Notes under the pieces: model-generated
Seen by the model: only the letters and a program-made list of their open reading frames with translations
What the model was told of the DNA's origin: nothing
Databases searched by the model: none
Assembly: GCA_024280115.1 (NCBI GenBank)
Contig: JAJRQT010000065.1
Coordinates: 1 to 64,000 of the forward strand
Length of the DNA: 64,000 bases
Direction of reading: 5' to 3'
Source: Bacteroidota bacterium
Lineage (GTDB): Bacteria; Bacteroidota; Bacteroidia; Cytophagales; Cyclobacteriaceae
Made by a program: the position numbers and the translations under genes
Part shown: positions 1 to 8,789 of the stretch, in pieces
Layout of the letters: every line of letters starts with the position of its first letter
How positions within the stretch are numbered: the first letter of the stretch is position 1

Positions 1-61
1 ATGCCTTTGTCCCAAACTTAGTTTTGAAGGCTTCTCTGTCCAATTCTTTTAGTAATTTCAT
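1..61 (-). CDS. 5' end of an unknown gene, cut by the window edge
   Basis: An ATG at 61 on the minus strand opens a frame that stays open for the 20 codons visible before the window ends. The start reads MKLLKELDREAFKTKF, lysine-rich and without a signal peptide, so the product is probably cytoplasmic. No Shine-Dalgarno is obvious, which is normal in Bacteroidota. The family cannot be recognised from 20 residues; a transposase or other DNA-binding protein is possible but not supported. The following spacer is full of small inverted repeats. Confidence 0.35.
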   Translation of the reverse strand, partial: MKLLKELDREAFKTKFGTKA

Positions 62-445
62 ATGCAATATCTTTTCTATAAGATACAAATTAATTACCTG
101 GTTAACAAGCGTTTGAGACTTAAATGGGTAACCCTATAAAAAAATATCCTTTTTAACATGACTTTATACTTAAAAAATGAATGTCAGAAAACATAAAAAA
201 TATACTAGTAGAAAAAATCAATTAAATCATATGTCAACCTTTCGATATGTAGGATATTGAAATAATCATCAAATATTATTTTACTAATACTTATTAATAC
301 ATAAGCGTGATGAATTGTGACACCCTAACAGACAATTGAATTCCCTCTTCTTAGCAGAGTTTTCGAAAATGGAATTCTGAGGCATAATCAATTATGCCAA
401 AGGAAGAAAATCAAAGAACTCTGATTTTGGTTAGTTGTTGAACAG
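62..445. other. Intergenic region with three inverted repeats
   Basis: No coding frame is convincing here. It contains three short inverted repeats: GAATTCC (338-344) with GGAATTC (371-377); a perfect hairpin GGCATAA-TCAA-TTATGCC (381-398); and AAAATCA (407-413) with TGATTTT (422-428). The last two lie just downstream of the RidA-like gene on the minus strand and may be its transcription end. The rest (62-330) is AT-rich and featureless to the eye; it should hold the promoter of the cut-off gene at the left edge. Confidence 0.5.
400..428 (-). terminator. Probable terminator of the RidA-like gene
   Basis: Read on the minus strand, about 18 bases past the stop codon at 446, AAAATCA pairs with TGATTTT (arms 422-428 and 407-413, 8-base loop), followed by a T-rich run. 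The stem is AT-rich and therefore weak; a second perfect hairpin follows at 381-398. Confidence 0.4.
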
Positions 446-997
446 TTATTCTCTTATCTGTACAATCATCTCAATTTCACAGGCAATATCTGATGGAAGT
501 GAGCCCATTCCGACAGCGGCTCGTGCATGCTTTCCTCTTTCACCGAAAACTTTAACCATAAGGTCTGAGAATCCATTAATTACAGCAGGGTGCTTTGTAA
601 ATGATGGATCGGTATTTACCATTCCGAGCACCTTTACAATCCTCACGACTTTATTCAAATCTCCAATCTGTATCTTAAGCGCCGATAATTGTTCTATGGC
701 AGTCAGCCTGGCAGCTTCATAGCCCTGCTCTATTGATAAATCAGCGCCAACTTTTCCTGTAACCATCGTTCCATCCAATCTTCGAGGCCCTTTTCCCGCC
801 ATAAAAACCAAATTTCCGGTTACTACTGAATTCACATAATTGGCCACTGGTTTCTCGGGTTCACTCAAGTTTATCCCCAGCTCTTTAATTCTTTCCTCAA
901 CATCATAATCATAAAGTTTCTCGACAATTTTCGTATCCGGACTTTTAGTATTACAAGATGACAGAATAACCAGGAATAGTATTAGTGTTTGTTTCAT
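446..997 (-). CDS. RidA/YjgF-family lipoprotein
   Basis: 183 aa. The N-terminus is a lipoprotein signal peptide with the lipobox LSSC (Cys15), so the protein should be exported and lipid-anchored. Residues from about 50 to the end form one RidA/YjgF/UK114 domain, ending in the family pattern ARAAVGMGSLPSDIACEIE, which includes the conserved arginine that binds the carboxylate of the substrate in true RidA enamine/imine deaminases. Cytoplasmic RidA is usually about 130 aa with no signal; the extra 50 residues here are signal plus linker. It stands alone on the minus strand. Inference: a periplasmic RidA-like enzyme or binding protein; substrate unknown. Confidence 0.85.
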   Translation of the reverse strand: MKQTLILFLVILSSCNTKSPDTKIVEKLYDYDVEERIKELGINLSEPEKPVANYVNSVVTGNLVFMAGKGPRRLDGTMVTGKVGADLSIEQGYEAARLTAIEQLSALKIQIGDLNKVVRIVKVLGMVNTDPSFTKHPAVINGFSDLMVKVFGERGKHARAAVGMGSLPSDIACEIEMIVQIRE

Positions 998-1197
998 AAT
1001 CTTGGATTTTATGCTAATTGATATATTTATAAAAATAACTTATTTTTTGTATTTCCCTTTATCTACAGAACTTCGAGTAGAAGAACAGAGTTCCTTTTGT
1101 CCTTGACAAGCTTTCTTATAAGTCTGATTGTAAGAAATATTTTTCCTTCTATTTATTCATTACCCCGATAAAAAAGGAAAATTACATAGTTCTCCTG

Positions 1198-3999
1198 CTA
1201 ATGCGCTTCCAACCAATTCTGTCCAAATCCCAATCCGATTTCCATGGGCACCTCCAGCTCAATGGCTGTATTCATAAACTCCGGGATGTTCTGCTCTAAT
1301 AATTCCTTTTCTGAATTGTGAACATCAAAGACCAGTTCGTCATGCACCTGGAGGATCATTTTAGATTTTAACTGTTCTTTGTTCATCCAATTATGGATGT
1401 TGATCATAGCAACTTTGATCATATCGGCGGCGCTTCCCTGTATCGGAGCATTGATTGCATTGCGTTCTGCAAAACCGCGCATGGTAGCATTCTTGGAATT
1501 AATATCTCTTAAATACCTTTTTCTCCCAAGGATGGTTTCCACATATTCGTTTTCCCGGGCATCATTGATAACTTTGTCCATATAGGCTTTTATGGCAGAA
1601 AACTCTATAAAATAAGCTTCGATAATATCCGCTGCTTCTTTCCTGGGAATTCCCAGCCTTTGAGAAAGTCCGAATGCAGAAATACCGTAAATAATCCCAA
1701 AGTTTGCGGTTTTAGCCTTTCTACGCATATCTTCATCAACTTCTTCCAAAGGAACTTTGAATATCTTACTAGCTGTGGTGGCATGAATATCACGTCCGTT
1801 TTTAAATGCTTCAATCATACTTTCATCTTTTGCAAATGAAGCCATAATACGCAATTCTATCTGAGAATAATCTGCGGCCATTAAGGTATGGTCCTTATCT
1901 CTCGGCACAAATGCTTTTCTGATCTCCCTGCCTTTCGCGGTTCGAATAGGGATATTTTGAAGATTGGGATTTGTACTACTTAACCTTCCAGTTGCTGCAA
2001 CGGCCTGATTATAAGAAGTATGGATTCTGCCGTCTTTTTTACTGATCAAAGCAGGTAGGGCATCCACGTAGGTAGATTTTAGTTTATTAAGTTCTCTGAA
2101 ATCCAGGATCTTGGATGCAATGGGATGCTCGTTGGCCAATCGTGCCAATATCTCTTCTCCTGTCGCATACTGTCCTGTTTTTGTTTTTTTTGGTTTTTCA
2201 ACAAGTATCAGTTTTTCGAATAGCACCGCACCCAACTGTTTCGGTGAGGCAATATTAAATTTCACTCCGGCGATATCATATATTTCCTTCTCAATGGCGT
2301 CACTTGAAACGGCCAATTCTGAGGATAGTTTTTTCAAGGTTGCTTCATCAACTTTTATGCCTTCATATTCCATATCGGCCAAGACATTGACAAGCGGTAT
2401 TTCGAGGTCAAACAGCAATTTATCAATGCCTTTTTTTTCAATCAATTTTTCAAACTTATGTTTTAGCTGAAGGGTGATATCAGCATCTTCACCGGCATAC
2501 TGAACTACCTTTTCAACTTCAGCATCTCGCATTGATCCCTGTTTTGATCCTTTTTTCCCAATCAAGGTCTGTATGGAAACAGGTATATAATTCAGATAGT
2601 TTTCTGCCAATACATCCATGTTGTGCCGCATATCTGGCTCAAACAGATAATGCGCCAGCATTGTATCGAAAAGTTTTCCCTTAACTTCAATCCCATAATT
2701 TCTGAGCACCATGATGTCATACTTAATGTTCTGCCCGATTTTTCCAATCGCCTCATTTTCAAGCACCGGTTTCAAAAGGCTAATTATTTCCATGGCTTTT
2801 TCCTGATCTTCCGGTATGGGAATATAATATGCCTCTCGCGGTACATAGGAAAATGAAATCCCAACCATTTCAGCATTCCTCGCATCCACACTTGTGGTTT
2901 CCGTATCAAAACAGAATTCATCCTGAATTACAAGGTAAGTAACCAGTTTTTTTATCAATTCAGGCGTGTCGATCAAATGATAATCATGAATGGTATTATA
3001 AAGATTTTGTTTCTCGACCTCTTCCTTTATCTCTTCCACCTCTTTAGCCTCGGGGGCTGGTGCCGTATTCCCAAACATGGATAATTGAGTATTTTCCGGT
3101 TTCACAATGCCGGAAGTTGATGCGCCAAATACACGCTTTGCAAGTGTCCTGAATTCCAGTTCTTCAAATAGTATTTTTAATTTTTCTTCATCAAATCCAT
3201 TGTATTCGAGTGCCTGTTCATCAAACTCGACAGGAACATCCAGCACGATTGTGGCAAGCTCCTTTGACAAAATCCCCTGCTGACCAAAATTCTCTACATT
3301 TTCCCTTTGTTTCCCTTTCAGCTTATCAGCATTTGCAACCAAATTTTCAACACTGCCAAATTCTTTAAGCAATTTAATCGCAGTAATTTTGCCAATTCCA
3401 GGGATTCCAGGAATATTATCTGAAGCATCACCTTGAAGCCCTAGAATATCACGTACCTGATCAACCTCGGAAATATCAAATTTCTTCAACACTTCCTCTA
3501 CCCCAAGAACATCTACTGCATTTCCCATATAGGCAGGTTTATAAAGATAAATATGATCTTCGACCAACTGTGCATAATCTTTATCCGGTGTCATCATAAA
3601 AACTTCAAAACCAGCTTTGGATGCCTTTTTTGCCAGGGTGCCAATAACATCGTCTGCTTCGTATCCGCTTTTTTCGATTACCGGTATATTGAAACATTTC
3701 ACGAGCTCTTTTACTATAGGAATTCCTATCTTTATATCTTCCGGAGCTTCCTCTCTTTGTGCTTTATATTCTTTATACAACTCATGGCGAAAGGTAGGGC
3801 CGGGCATATCAAAAGCGACTCCAATATGCGTTGGTTTTTCTTTATTTAGAATTTCTATGAGGGAGTTGGTAAAGCCTAAAACTACACCCGTATTCAATCC
3901 TTTGGAGTTTATTCTTGGATTTTTACTAAAAGCAAAGTGTGCCCGGAATATGAGCGCCATTGCATCCAGCAGAAATAGTTTTTTTTCTGGTTTAGCCAT
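1198..3999 (-). CDS. polA: DNA polymerase I
   Basis: 933 aa, the usual length of a three-domain Pol I. The N-terminal 5' nuclease shows EADDVIGTLA, TPDKDYAQLV and the helix-hairpin-helix GDASDNIPGIPGIG. The middle 3'-5' exonuclease keeps FDTETTS (Exo I), IGQNIKYD (Exo II) and YAGEDADIT (Exo III), so proofreading should be active, unlike in Taq-type enzymes. The polymerase domain has motif A DYSQIELR, motif B RRKAKTANFGIIYG and motif C QVHDEL. It fills gaps and removes RNA primers during replication and repair. It follows the M28 lipoprotein gene by 75-90 bases on the same strand and may share the cysS transcript. Confidence 0.98.
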   Translation of the reverse strand: MAKPEKKLFLLDAMALIFRAHFAFSKNPRINSKGLNTGVVLGFTNSLIEILNKEKPTHIGVAFDMPGPTFRHELYKEYKAQREEAPEDIKIGIPIVKELVKCFNIPVIEKSGYEADDVIGTLAKKASKAGFEVFMMTPDKDYAQLVEDHIYLYKPAYMGNAVDVLGVEEVLKKFDISEVDQVRDILGLQGDASDNIPGIPGIGKITAIKLLKEFGSVENLVANADKLKGKQRENVENFGQQGILSKELATIVLDVPVEFDEQALEYNGFDEEKLKILFEELEFRTLAKRVFGASTSGIVKPENTQLSMFGNTAPAPEAKEVEEIKEEVEKQNLYNTIHDYHLIDTPELIKKLVTYLVIQDEFCFDTETTSVDARNAEMVGISFSYVPREAYYIPIPEDQEKAMEIISLLKPVLENEAIGKIGQNIKYDIMVLRNYGIEVKGKLFDTMLAHYLFEPDMRHNMDVLAENYLNYIPVSIQTLIGKKGSKQGSMRDAEVEKVVQYAGEDADITLQLKHKFEKLIEKKGIDKLLFDLEIPLVNVLADMEYEGIKVDEATLKKLSSELAVSSDAIEKEIYDIAGVKFNIASPKQLGAVLFEKLILVEKPKKTKTGQYATGEEILARLANEHPIASKILDFRELNKLKSTYVDALPALISKKDGRIHTSYNQAVAATGRLSSTNPNLQNIPIRTAKGREIRKAFVPRDKDHTLMAADYSQIELRIMASFAKDESMIEAFKNGRDIHATTASKIFKVPLEEVDEDMRRKAKTANFGIIYGISAFGLSQRLGIPRKEAADIIEAYFIEFSAIKAYMDKVINDARENEYVETILGRKRYLRDINSKNATMRGFAERNAINAPIQGSAADMIKVAMINIHNWMNKEQLKSKMILQVHDELVFDVHNSEKELLEQNIPEFMNTAIELEVPMEIGLGFGQNWLEAH

Positions 4000-4074
4000 A
4001 ATTCAGTTTTTGAGATTTTATTGAAGAAAAGAAATTATAAATAAATGAATTAATCGATGAAAAACAACGATTGA

Positions 4075-5085
4075 CTATTCATTATAAATTGTGTAAAGCA
4101 CAGTTTCGCCTACGGCTTGTAAGGTTTGTTTGTCAATAATGCTCATGTTATCTTTTTGGGTATGATGATAATCTCCAAAATAATAACTGGCAGATTCCGG
4201 GTCATGTTCAACGATATCTACCATCGGAATTTTAGCGTCTCTGTTAACGAATATGTGATCATCCATGATGCCCGAGCTGTTTGTATTTACAAAATAATTA
4301 GAATATCCAAGACTTCGGGCAGTATTCCATATTTTCCTGACAACCTTAGGGGCAAATTGCATAGAACCTCCCTCCTTATAAAACCGTGCATTCGTGCCAC
4401 CAACCATATCGAGTAAAATGCCATAATATGCGGAATATTTTGGTTTATGTGGATGATCCGCCCAGTACTGTGAGCCGAGGCACCACCATATTTGTACAAG
4501 TCCGTTTTTAAGTGGTGTATTCACCACATCTTCATGCTCACCATAATCTTCTCCATCAAAAAAAATAATATCAATGCCGGTATTTGGTTTTTCGCTTTTG
4601 TCCAACATCCTGGCTACTTCAAGCAGCACCCCGACGCCACTACCGCCATCATTCGCACCGTCAATGGGTTCGTATCTGCCTTTGAAATCCTTATCAGCAA
4701 ATGGTCGGGTATCCCAATGGGCCGCCAACAAAATACGCTTTCTTGCATTTGGGTTGTAGGTGGCAATTATATTTTTCAAATGAAGAACTGTGCCATTATA
4801 CGCCTGTTCACTAAAATTTTGTTCCGTAACCTCTGCACCATAGGATTTCAGCTTGTCCACCAGGTATTCACCACAGTTTTTATGTGAATACGTATTTGGC
4901 ACACGAGGCCCGAAGTCAACCTGTTCTTGGATGAAATGATAAGCAGAATCGCTGTTGAAAGATGGTACAGTTATAGCTTTTTTCGAATTTCTGCTTCCGG
5001 CGTGATCCACTGATTTCTTACTGCTTTCGCAGCCAAAAGATATCCACCCAATAATTAACGTTAAAAAAATAATTCTCTGCATCAT
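4075..5085 (-). CDS. M28-family lipoprotein, probable glutaminyl-peptide cyclotransferase
   Basis: About 336 aa from the ATG at 5085. A frame-open start at 5103 exists, but 5085 gives an ATGA overlap with the cysS stop (translational coupling) and a clean lipoprotein signal ending in ISFGC. The catalytic domain keeps the M28 zinc ligands: AAHWDTRP (His), DGANDGGSG (Asp), FFDGEDYG (Glu), LLDMVGG (Asp) and MDDHIFVN (His). The arrangement and length match the animal-type glutaminyl cyclases found in Bacteroidota, which convert N-terminal Gln to pyroglutamate, rather than the aminopeptidases. Inference: a periplasmic, membrane-anchored cyclase acting on exported proteins. Many exported proteins in this window have Gln at mature position 1. 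An aminopeptidase role is not excluded. Confidence 0.85.
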   Translation of the reverse strand: MMQRIIFLTLIIGWISFGCESSKKSVDHAGSRNSKKAITVPSFNSDSAYHFIQEQVDFGPRVPNTYSHKNCGEYLVDKLKSYGAEVTEQNFSEQAYNGTVLHLKNIIATYNPNARKRILLAAHWDTRPFADKDFKGRYEPIDGANDGGSGVGVLLEVARMLDKSEKPNTGIDIIFFDGEDYGEHEDVVNTPLKNGLVQIWWCLGSQYWADHPHKPKYSAYYGILLDMVGGTNARFYKEGGSMQFAPKVVRKIWNTARSLGYSNYFVNTNSSGIMDDHIFVNRDAKIPMVDIVEHDPESASYYFGDYHHTQKDNMSIIDKQTLQAVGETVLYTIYNE

Positions 5086-6575
5086 TGCTCTTCGTATGCC
5101 CAACCTACTTTTTCTTTCATGTCTTTTAAAGTCACTCCATATTGCTTAAGCTTCCGCCTAATTTCATCTACCTTATCATAATCTTTGACTTGTTTGGCTT
5201 GCTTATATAAATCTAAAATGATATTGATAATTCCCTCAACATCTGATGGTTTTTCTTCCTTCAGGCCAAGCACATCTACAATAAGCGTTATAAATGTATG
5301 AATGAGTTTATCGAAAACTTCTTCTCCTATCTCAGCGGTTTTAAGGTTTCCGGTTGAGATAGAATTTATTTTTTTCAGCAAATTGAAAATTTGAGCTATT
5401 GCCTGGGCTGTATTAAAGTCATCGTTAAGAGCGCGATAACAATTATCAATTATTCCATTGATTTGGTTTACGGTTTTCGGATTAATTTCAAGTGAATCAT
5501 CGTTGGTATATTTTAGATCTTTAGCCAACACGAGTCCATTCATCATTTTTTTATATCCCTTTGCTGCTGCTTTTAAGGCGTCATTGGAAAAATCAAGGGT
5601 ACTGGAATAATGAGACTGCAACATGAAAAACCTCACAGTCATAGGACTATAGGGTTCATTTAGTAATTCATGATTTCCCGTAAATAGCTCTTCAGGCAGA
5701 AATGAATTCCCGGTGGATTTACTCATTTTTTGTCCGTTGACGGTAAGCATGTTGGTATGCAGCCAGTATTTAACCGGTTGCTTTCCCGTCGCTCCAACAG
5801 ATTGAGCAATTTCACATTCATGATGAGGAAACTTTAAATCCATACCACCACCATGAATATCGAAGCGTTCTCCAAGATATTTAGAGCTCATAACCGAGCA
5901 CTCAAGATGCCAGCCGGGGAATCCCGTGCCCCAGGGAGACTCCCATCGCATGATATGCAGTGGGCCAGCATTTTTCCATAAAGCAAAATCCACAGTATTT
6001 CGTTTTTCTTCCTGTCCGTCAAGCTCCCTGGAGCCGGCCATCAATTCTTCAACTACCCGCCCGGAGAGCATACCATATTTCTCCGTTTCATTGTATTTGA
6101 GGACATCAAAGTAAACAGAGCCATTTATTTCATAGGCCAGCTCTTTTTCAATGAGCTTTTCAATCATTTTTATCTGTTCCTGGATATGGCCGGTAGCGCT
6201 TGGCTCAATATTAGGATCAAGAATATTAAATTTTGCCGTGACTCTGTGAAAATCGTTTGAATATTTCTGAACGATTTCCATCGGTTCCATATTTTCAAGC
6301 TTGGCTTTTTTGCTGATTTTGTCTTCCCCTTCATCCGCATCGCTTTCGAGATGACCTACATCAGTTATGTTTCTAACGTATCTGACTTTATAGCCAAGGT
6401 GAGTTAAATATCTGTAAATGATGTCAAAGCTTAAAAAAGTACGGACATTTCCCAGGTGTACATCACTGTAAACGGTAGGGCCACACACATACATTCCAAC
6501 GAAAGGTGGATTGATTGGTTCAAAGATTTCTTTCTTTTTTGTGAGGGAATTATAAACTCTCAATTGATTTTGCAT
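5082..6575 (-). CDS. cysS: Cysteinyl-tRNA synthetase
   Basis: 497 aa, a class I tRNA synthetase charging tRNA-Cys in the cytoplasm. The first zinc ligand is in MYVCGPTVY, the HIGH-type signature is HLGN (about residue 42), the other zinc ligands sit in HLECSVMS and HHECEIAQ, and the catalytic loop is GQKMSKSTGN (near residue 280). Length is normal. It is the first gene of a probable minus-strand operon with the M28 lipoprotein (4-base overlap) and polA. A TAATTTTG -7 box lies only four bases upstream of the ATG, so the message may be leaderless. Confidence 0.98.
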   Translation of the reverse strand: MQNQLRVYNSLTKKKEIFEPINPPFVGMYVCGPTVYSDVHLGNVRTFLSFDIIYRYLTHLGYKVRYVRNITDVGHLESDADEGEDKISKKAKLENMEPMEIVQKYSNDFHRVTAKFNILDPNIEPSATGHIQEQIKMIEKLIEKELAYEINGSVYFDVLKYNETEKYGMLSGRVVEELMAGSRELDGQEEKRNTVDFALWKNAGPLHIMRWESPWGTGFPGWHLECSVMSSKYLGERFDIHGGGMDLKFPHHECEIAQSVGATGKQPVKYWLHTNMLTVNGQKMSKSTGNSFLPEELFTGNHELLNEPYSPMTVRFFMLQSHYSSTLDFSNDALKAAAKGYKKMMNGLVLAKDLKYTNDDSLEINPKTVNQINGIIDNCYRALNDDFNTAQAIAQIFNLLKKINSISTGNLKTAEIGEEVFDKLIHTFITLIVDVLGLKEEKPSDVEGIINIILDLYKQAKQVKDYDKVDEIRRKLKQYGVTLKDMKEKVGWAYEEQ

Positions 6576-6906
6576 GTCGCAAAATTAAGAAAATTGATAT
6601 TTATTGATAATAAAATTTTATACTCATTAACCTCGGTGTTTTATATGAATACATATAAAGCCTAAAATAGAGGCCCCATCACTAAAATTTAGTATAATAT
6701 TGCTCTTAATTAATGAGTAATGATCACCATTAAGTATCACATCAATCCTGTGTAGTTTGTCTCAATTAGGAAAAAAATTAATTTTTAATAGTCAATTCCT
6801 GAGATTTACACTTGCTCGTTTGGTTGGAAAGCCGGGAACTCGAGTTTCAAATAAAACAGATATCCAAATTAACTCTTTCAAATATTCAGGTTAGAATCTG
6901 TTAATA

Positions 6907-6937
6907 TTTGTTTTCAAATTCAATTTCACTACCTTTG
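6907..6937 (+). promoter_or_regulatory. Bacteroidota-type promoter of rimP-nusA-infB
   Basis: TTTG at 6907-6910, a 19-base spacer, then TACCTTTG at 6930-6937. This matches the -33 TTTG / -7 TAnnTTTG pattern of the Bacteroidota primary sigma factor. Transcription would start about 6942-6945, leaving a leader of about 40 bases that consists mostly of the hairpin before rimP. Confidence 0.65.
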
Positions 6938-6961
6938 CATCGAAATTTGTACTGAGCCTGA

Positions 6962-6983
6962 GGGGACCAAAGTCCCCTTTTTT
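6962..6983 (+). terminator. Terminator-like hairpin abutting the rimP start codon
   Basis: GGGGAC (6962-6967), loop CAAA, GTCCCC (6972-6977), then six T (6978-6983) directly before the ATG at 6985. It has the form of an intrinsic terminator yet sits between promoter and coding region, where a ribosome binding site would be. Inference: an attenuator or translational control element. NusA, encoded in the same operon, is a known modulator of pausing and termination at such hairpins, so autoregulation is plausible. Confidence 0.7.
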
Positions 6984-6984
6984 A

Positions 6985-7473
6985 ATGGTTCAAAATTTGA
7001 ACAAAGTGGATCTTAATAAAATTGTTTCGGAATTGGTAGAAAGTTTTATTGATAACGATGAGATTTTTCTTGTCGAAGTCAATATAAAAGGCAAGTCAGG
7101 GAATCAAAAGATTCAGGTTTTCATAGATGGGGACCATTCTGTAAATGTGGAAGAATGTTCGAAAATCAGTAGAAAACTTTCAAATGAATTGGAAGAAAAA
7201 GACATCATTGAGGGGAGATATATAATTGAGGTTTCTTCACCTGGTGTTGATAAGCCATTGAAGTTTATCAGGCAGTTTCCAAAACACATAGGGAGGGAGC
7301 TGGAAATTATAACAATAGATAAAAAGAGGTACCAGGGAAAGCTTCTTAATATCATAGATGAGCAAGTAGAGGTTTCCTTAAAATCAAATAAATTGAAAAA
7401 AGAATTGAATACAGAGTCTTTAAAATTATCTCTGGATGAAATTGAAAAGGCCAATGTTGTTATAAGATTGTAA
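6985..7473 (+). CDS. rimP: Ribosome maturation factor RimP
   Basis: 162 aa. It shows the RimP two-domain layout: an N-terminal alpha/beta domain with the motif IEVSSPGVDKPL (about residue 80-91) and a C-terminal SH3-like part. RimP binds the nascent 30S subunit and helps its maturation. It is the first gene of the classic rimP-nusA-infB operon; nusA follows after 35 bases. The ATG at 6985 is directly preceded by a hairpin and a T run rather than a Shine-Dalgarno. The next Met in frame would remove conserved sequence, so this start is kept. Confidence 0.96.
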   Translation: MVQNLNKVDLNKIVSELVESFIDNDEIFLVEVNIKGKSGNQKIQVFIDGDHSVNVEECSKISRKLSNELEEKDIIEGRYIIEVSSPGVDKPLKFIRQFPKHIGRELEIITIDKKRYQGKLLNIIDEQVEVSLKSNKLKKELNTESLKLSLDEIEKANVVIRL

Positions 7474-7508
7474 AACGAAAAATAAATTTAGCAGATATAT
7501 ATAAAGCG

Positions 7509-8753
7509 ATGGATCACTCAACATTAATAGAATCATTTGCAGAATTTGCCAGGCATAAAAATGTGGATCGTCCTACAATGATAAGAATACTAGAGGATGT
7601 ATTCCGGACGATGATCAAAAAGAAATATAAAACAGATGATAATTTTGATATTATCATTAATGCTGACAAAGGTGATTTAGAAATCTGGCGGTTTAGAGAA
7701 ATTGTTGATGACAATTCAGAGGATATTTGGGATTACGATAAAATAAGTCATTCTGAAGCCATTAAAATAGAACCTGATTTTGAGATTGGAGAGGAGGTTG
7801 CTGAAGAGATTAAACTAGTTGATTTTGGTAGAAGAGCCGTAATGACTGCCCGACAGACCTTAATTCAAAAAATCAAAGACCTGGAAAAAGACAATCTCTT
7901 TTTGAAATACAAAGATCTGGTAGGAGAAATCATTGTCGGTGAAGTTTACCAGGTTATGCAAAAAGAAATGTTGCTTATCGATGCTGAAGGAAACGAATTA
8001 AATCTTCCAAAAGTTGAACAAATTCCTAAGGACAGGTTTAGAAAAGGAGATTCAGTAAGGGCAATAGTTCATCGTGTTGAAATGAGCAATGGCAATCCTA
8101 AAATAGTTCTTTCAAGAACTTCACCTACTTTCCTTGAGCGACTTTTTGAAAATGAAGTTCCTGAAGTATATGATGGATTGATTACAATTAAAAAGGTATT
8201 CCGGGAACCGGGAGAACGGGCTAAAGTAGCAGTTGAATCCTACGATGACAGGATCGACCCTGTGGGTGCTTGCGTGGGAATGAAAGGATCCAGAATTCAT
8301 AGTATTGTCCGGGAACTTCAGAATGAAAATATCGATGTGATAAATTTCACGGAAAATCTGGATCTTTATATAAGCAGAGCTTTGAGTCCTGCTAAAATAA
8401 CGAGCATCAAAGTAGAGGAGGATGAAGGCAGGGTATCTGTTTTCTTAAAACCCGATCAGGTTTCCCTCGCAATTGGAAAAGGTGGTCATAATATTAAACT
8501 GGCCAGTAAATTGGTAGGGTACGAAATAGATGTTTTTAGAGATCTTGATGGAGGAGAAATTGAAGAGGATGTGGATCTTGAAGAATTTGCCGACGAAATT
8601 GAAAGTTGGGTTATTGATGAATTTAAGAGAATCGGCTTAGATAGTGCCAAAAGTGTGCTTGCCCTGTCTAAAGAAGATCTTGGCAGGCGAACAGACCTTG
8701 AAGAGGAGACTATTGAAAATGTCCTGAATATAATTAAGCAGGAATTTGAATAA
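7509..8753 (+). CDS. nusA: Transcription termination/antitermination protein NusA
   Basis: 414 aa. The order is an N-terminal RNA polymerase-binding domain (1-130), an S1 RNA-binding domain (about 135-200, starting GEIIVGEVYQVM), and two KH domains (about 200-350, with GACVGMKGSRI and LAIGKGGHNIKLA). A short helix-hairpin-helix-like tail follows (DEFKRIGLDSAKSVLALS). It lacks the second acidic repeat seen in E. coli, as is usual in Bacteroidota. It binds the elongating polymerase and modulates pausing, termination and antitermination. It lies between rimP and infB in an operon. Confidence 0.97.
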   Translation: MDHSTLIESFAEFARHKNVDRPTMIRILEDVFRTMIKKKYKTDDNFDIIINADKGDLEIWRFREIVDDNSEDIWDYDKISHSEAIKIEPDFEIGEEVAEEIKLVDFGRRAVMTARQTLIQKIKDLEKDNLFLKYKDLVGEIIVGEVYQVMQKEMLLIDAEGNELNLPKVEQIPKDRFRKGDSVRAIVHRVEMSNGNPKIVLSRTSPTFLERLFENEVPEVYDGLITIKKVFREPGERAKVAVESYDDRIDPVGACVGMKGSRIHSIVRELQNENIDVINFTENLDLYISRALSPAKITSIKVEEDEGRVSVFLKPDQVSLAIGKGGHNIKLASKLVGYEIDVFRDLDGGEIEEDVDLEEFADEIESWVIDEFKRIGLDSAKSVLALSKEDLGRRTDLEEETIENVLNIIKQEFE

Positions 8754-8789
8754 GCCCTGCTTGATCAACAACTTTTAAAATAAGAATTA

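Larger units (their letters stand above)
6576..6984. other. Divergent intergenic region between cysS and rimP
   Basis: About 410 bases without a convincing ORF, between two diverging gene sets. On the minus strand a possible -7 box TAATTTTG lies at 6580-6587 for cysS, with no good -33 element. On the plus strand a good promoter for rimP-nusA-infB lies at 6907-6937, followed by a strong hairpin at 6962-6977. Nothing else is visible in 6590-6900, which is AT-rich. Confidence 0.55.

Noticed and set aside
435..722. 95-codon plus-strand frame opposite the RidA-like gene
   Set aside because: Lies antisense to a clear coding gene, has no family resemblance, and looks like the reverse of that gene.
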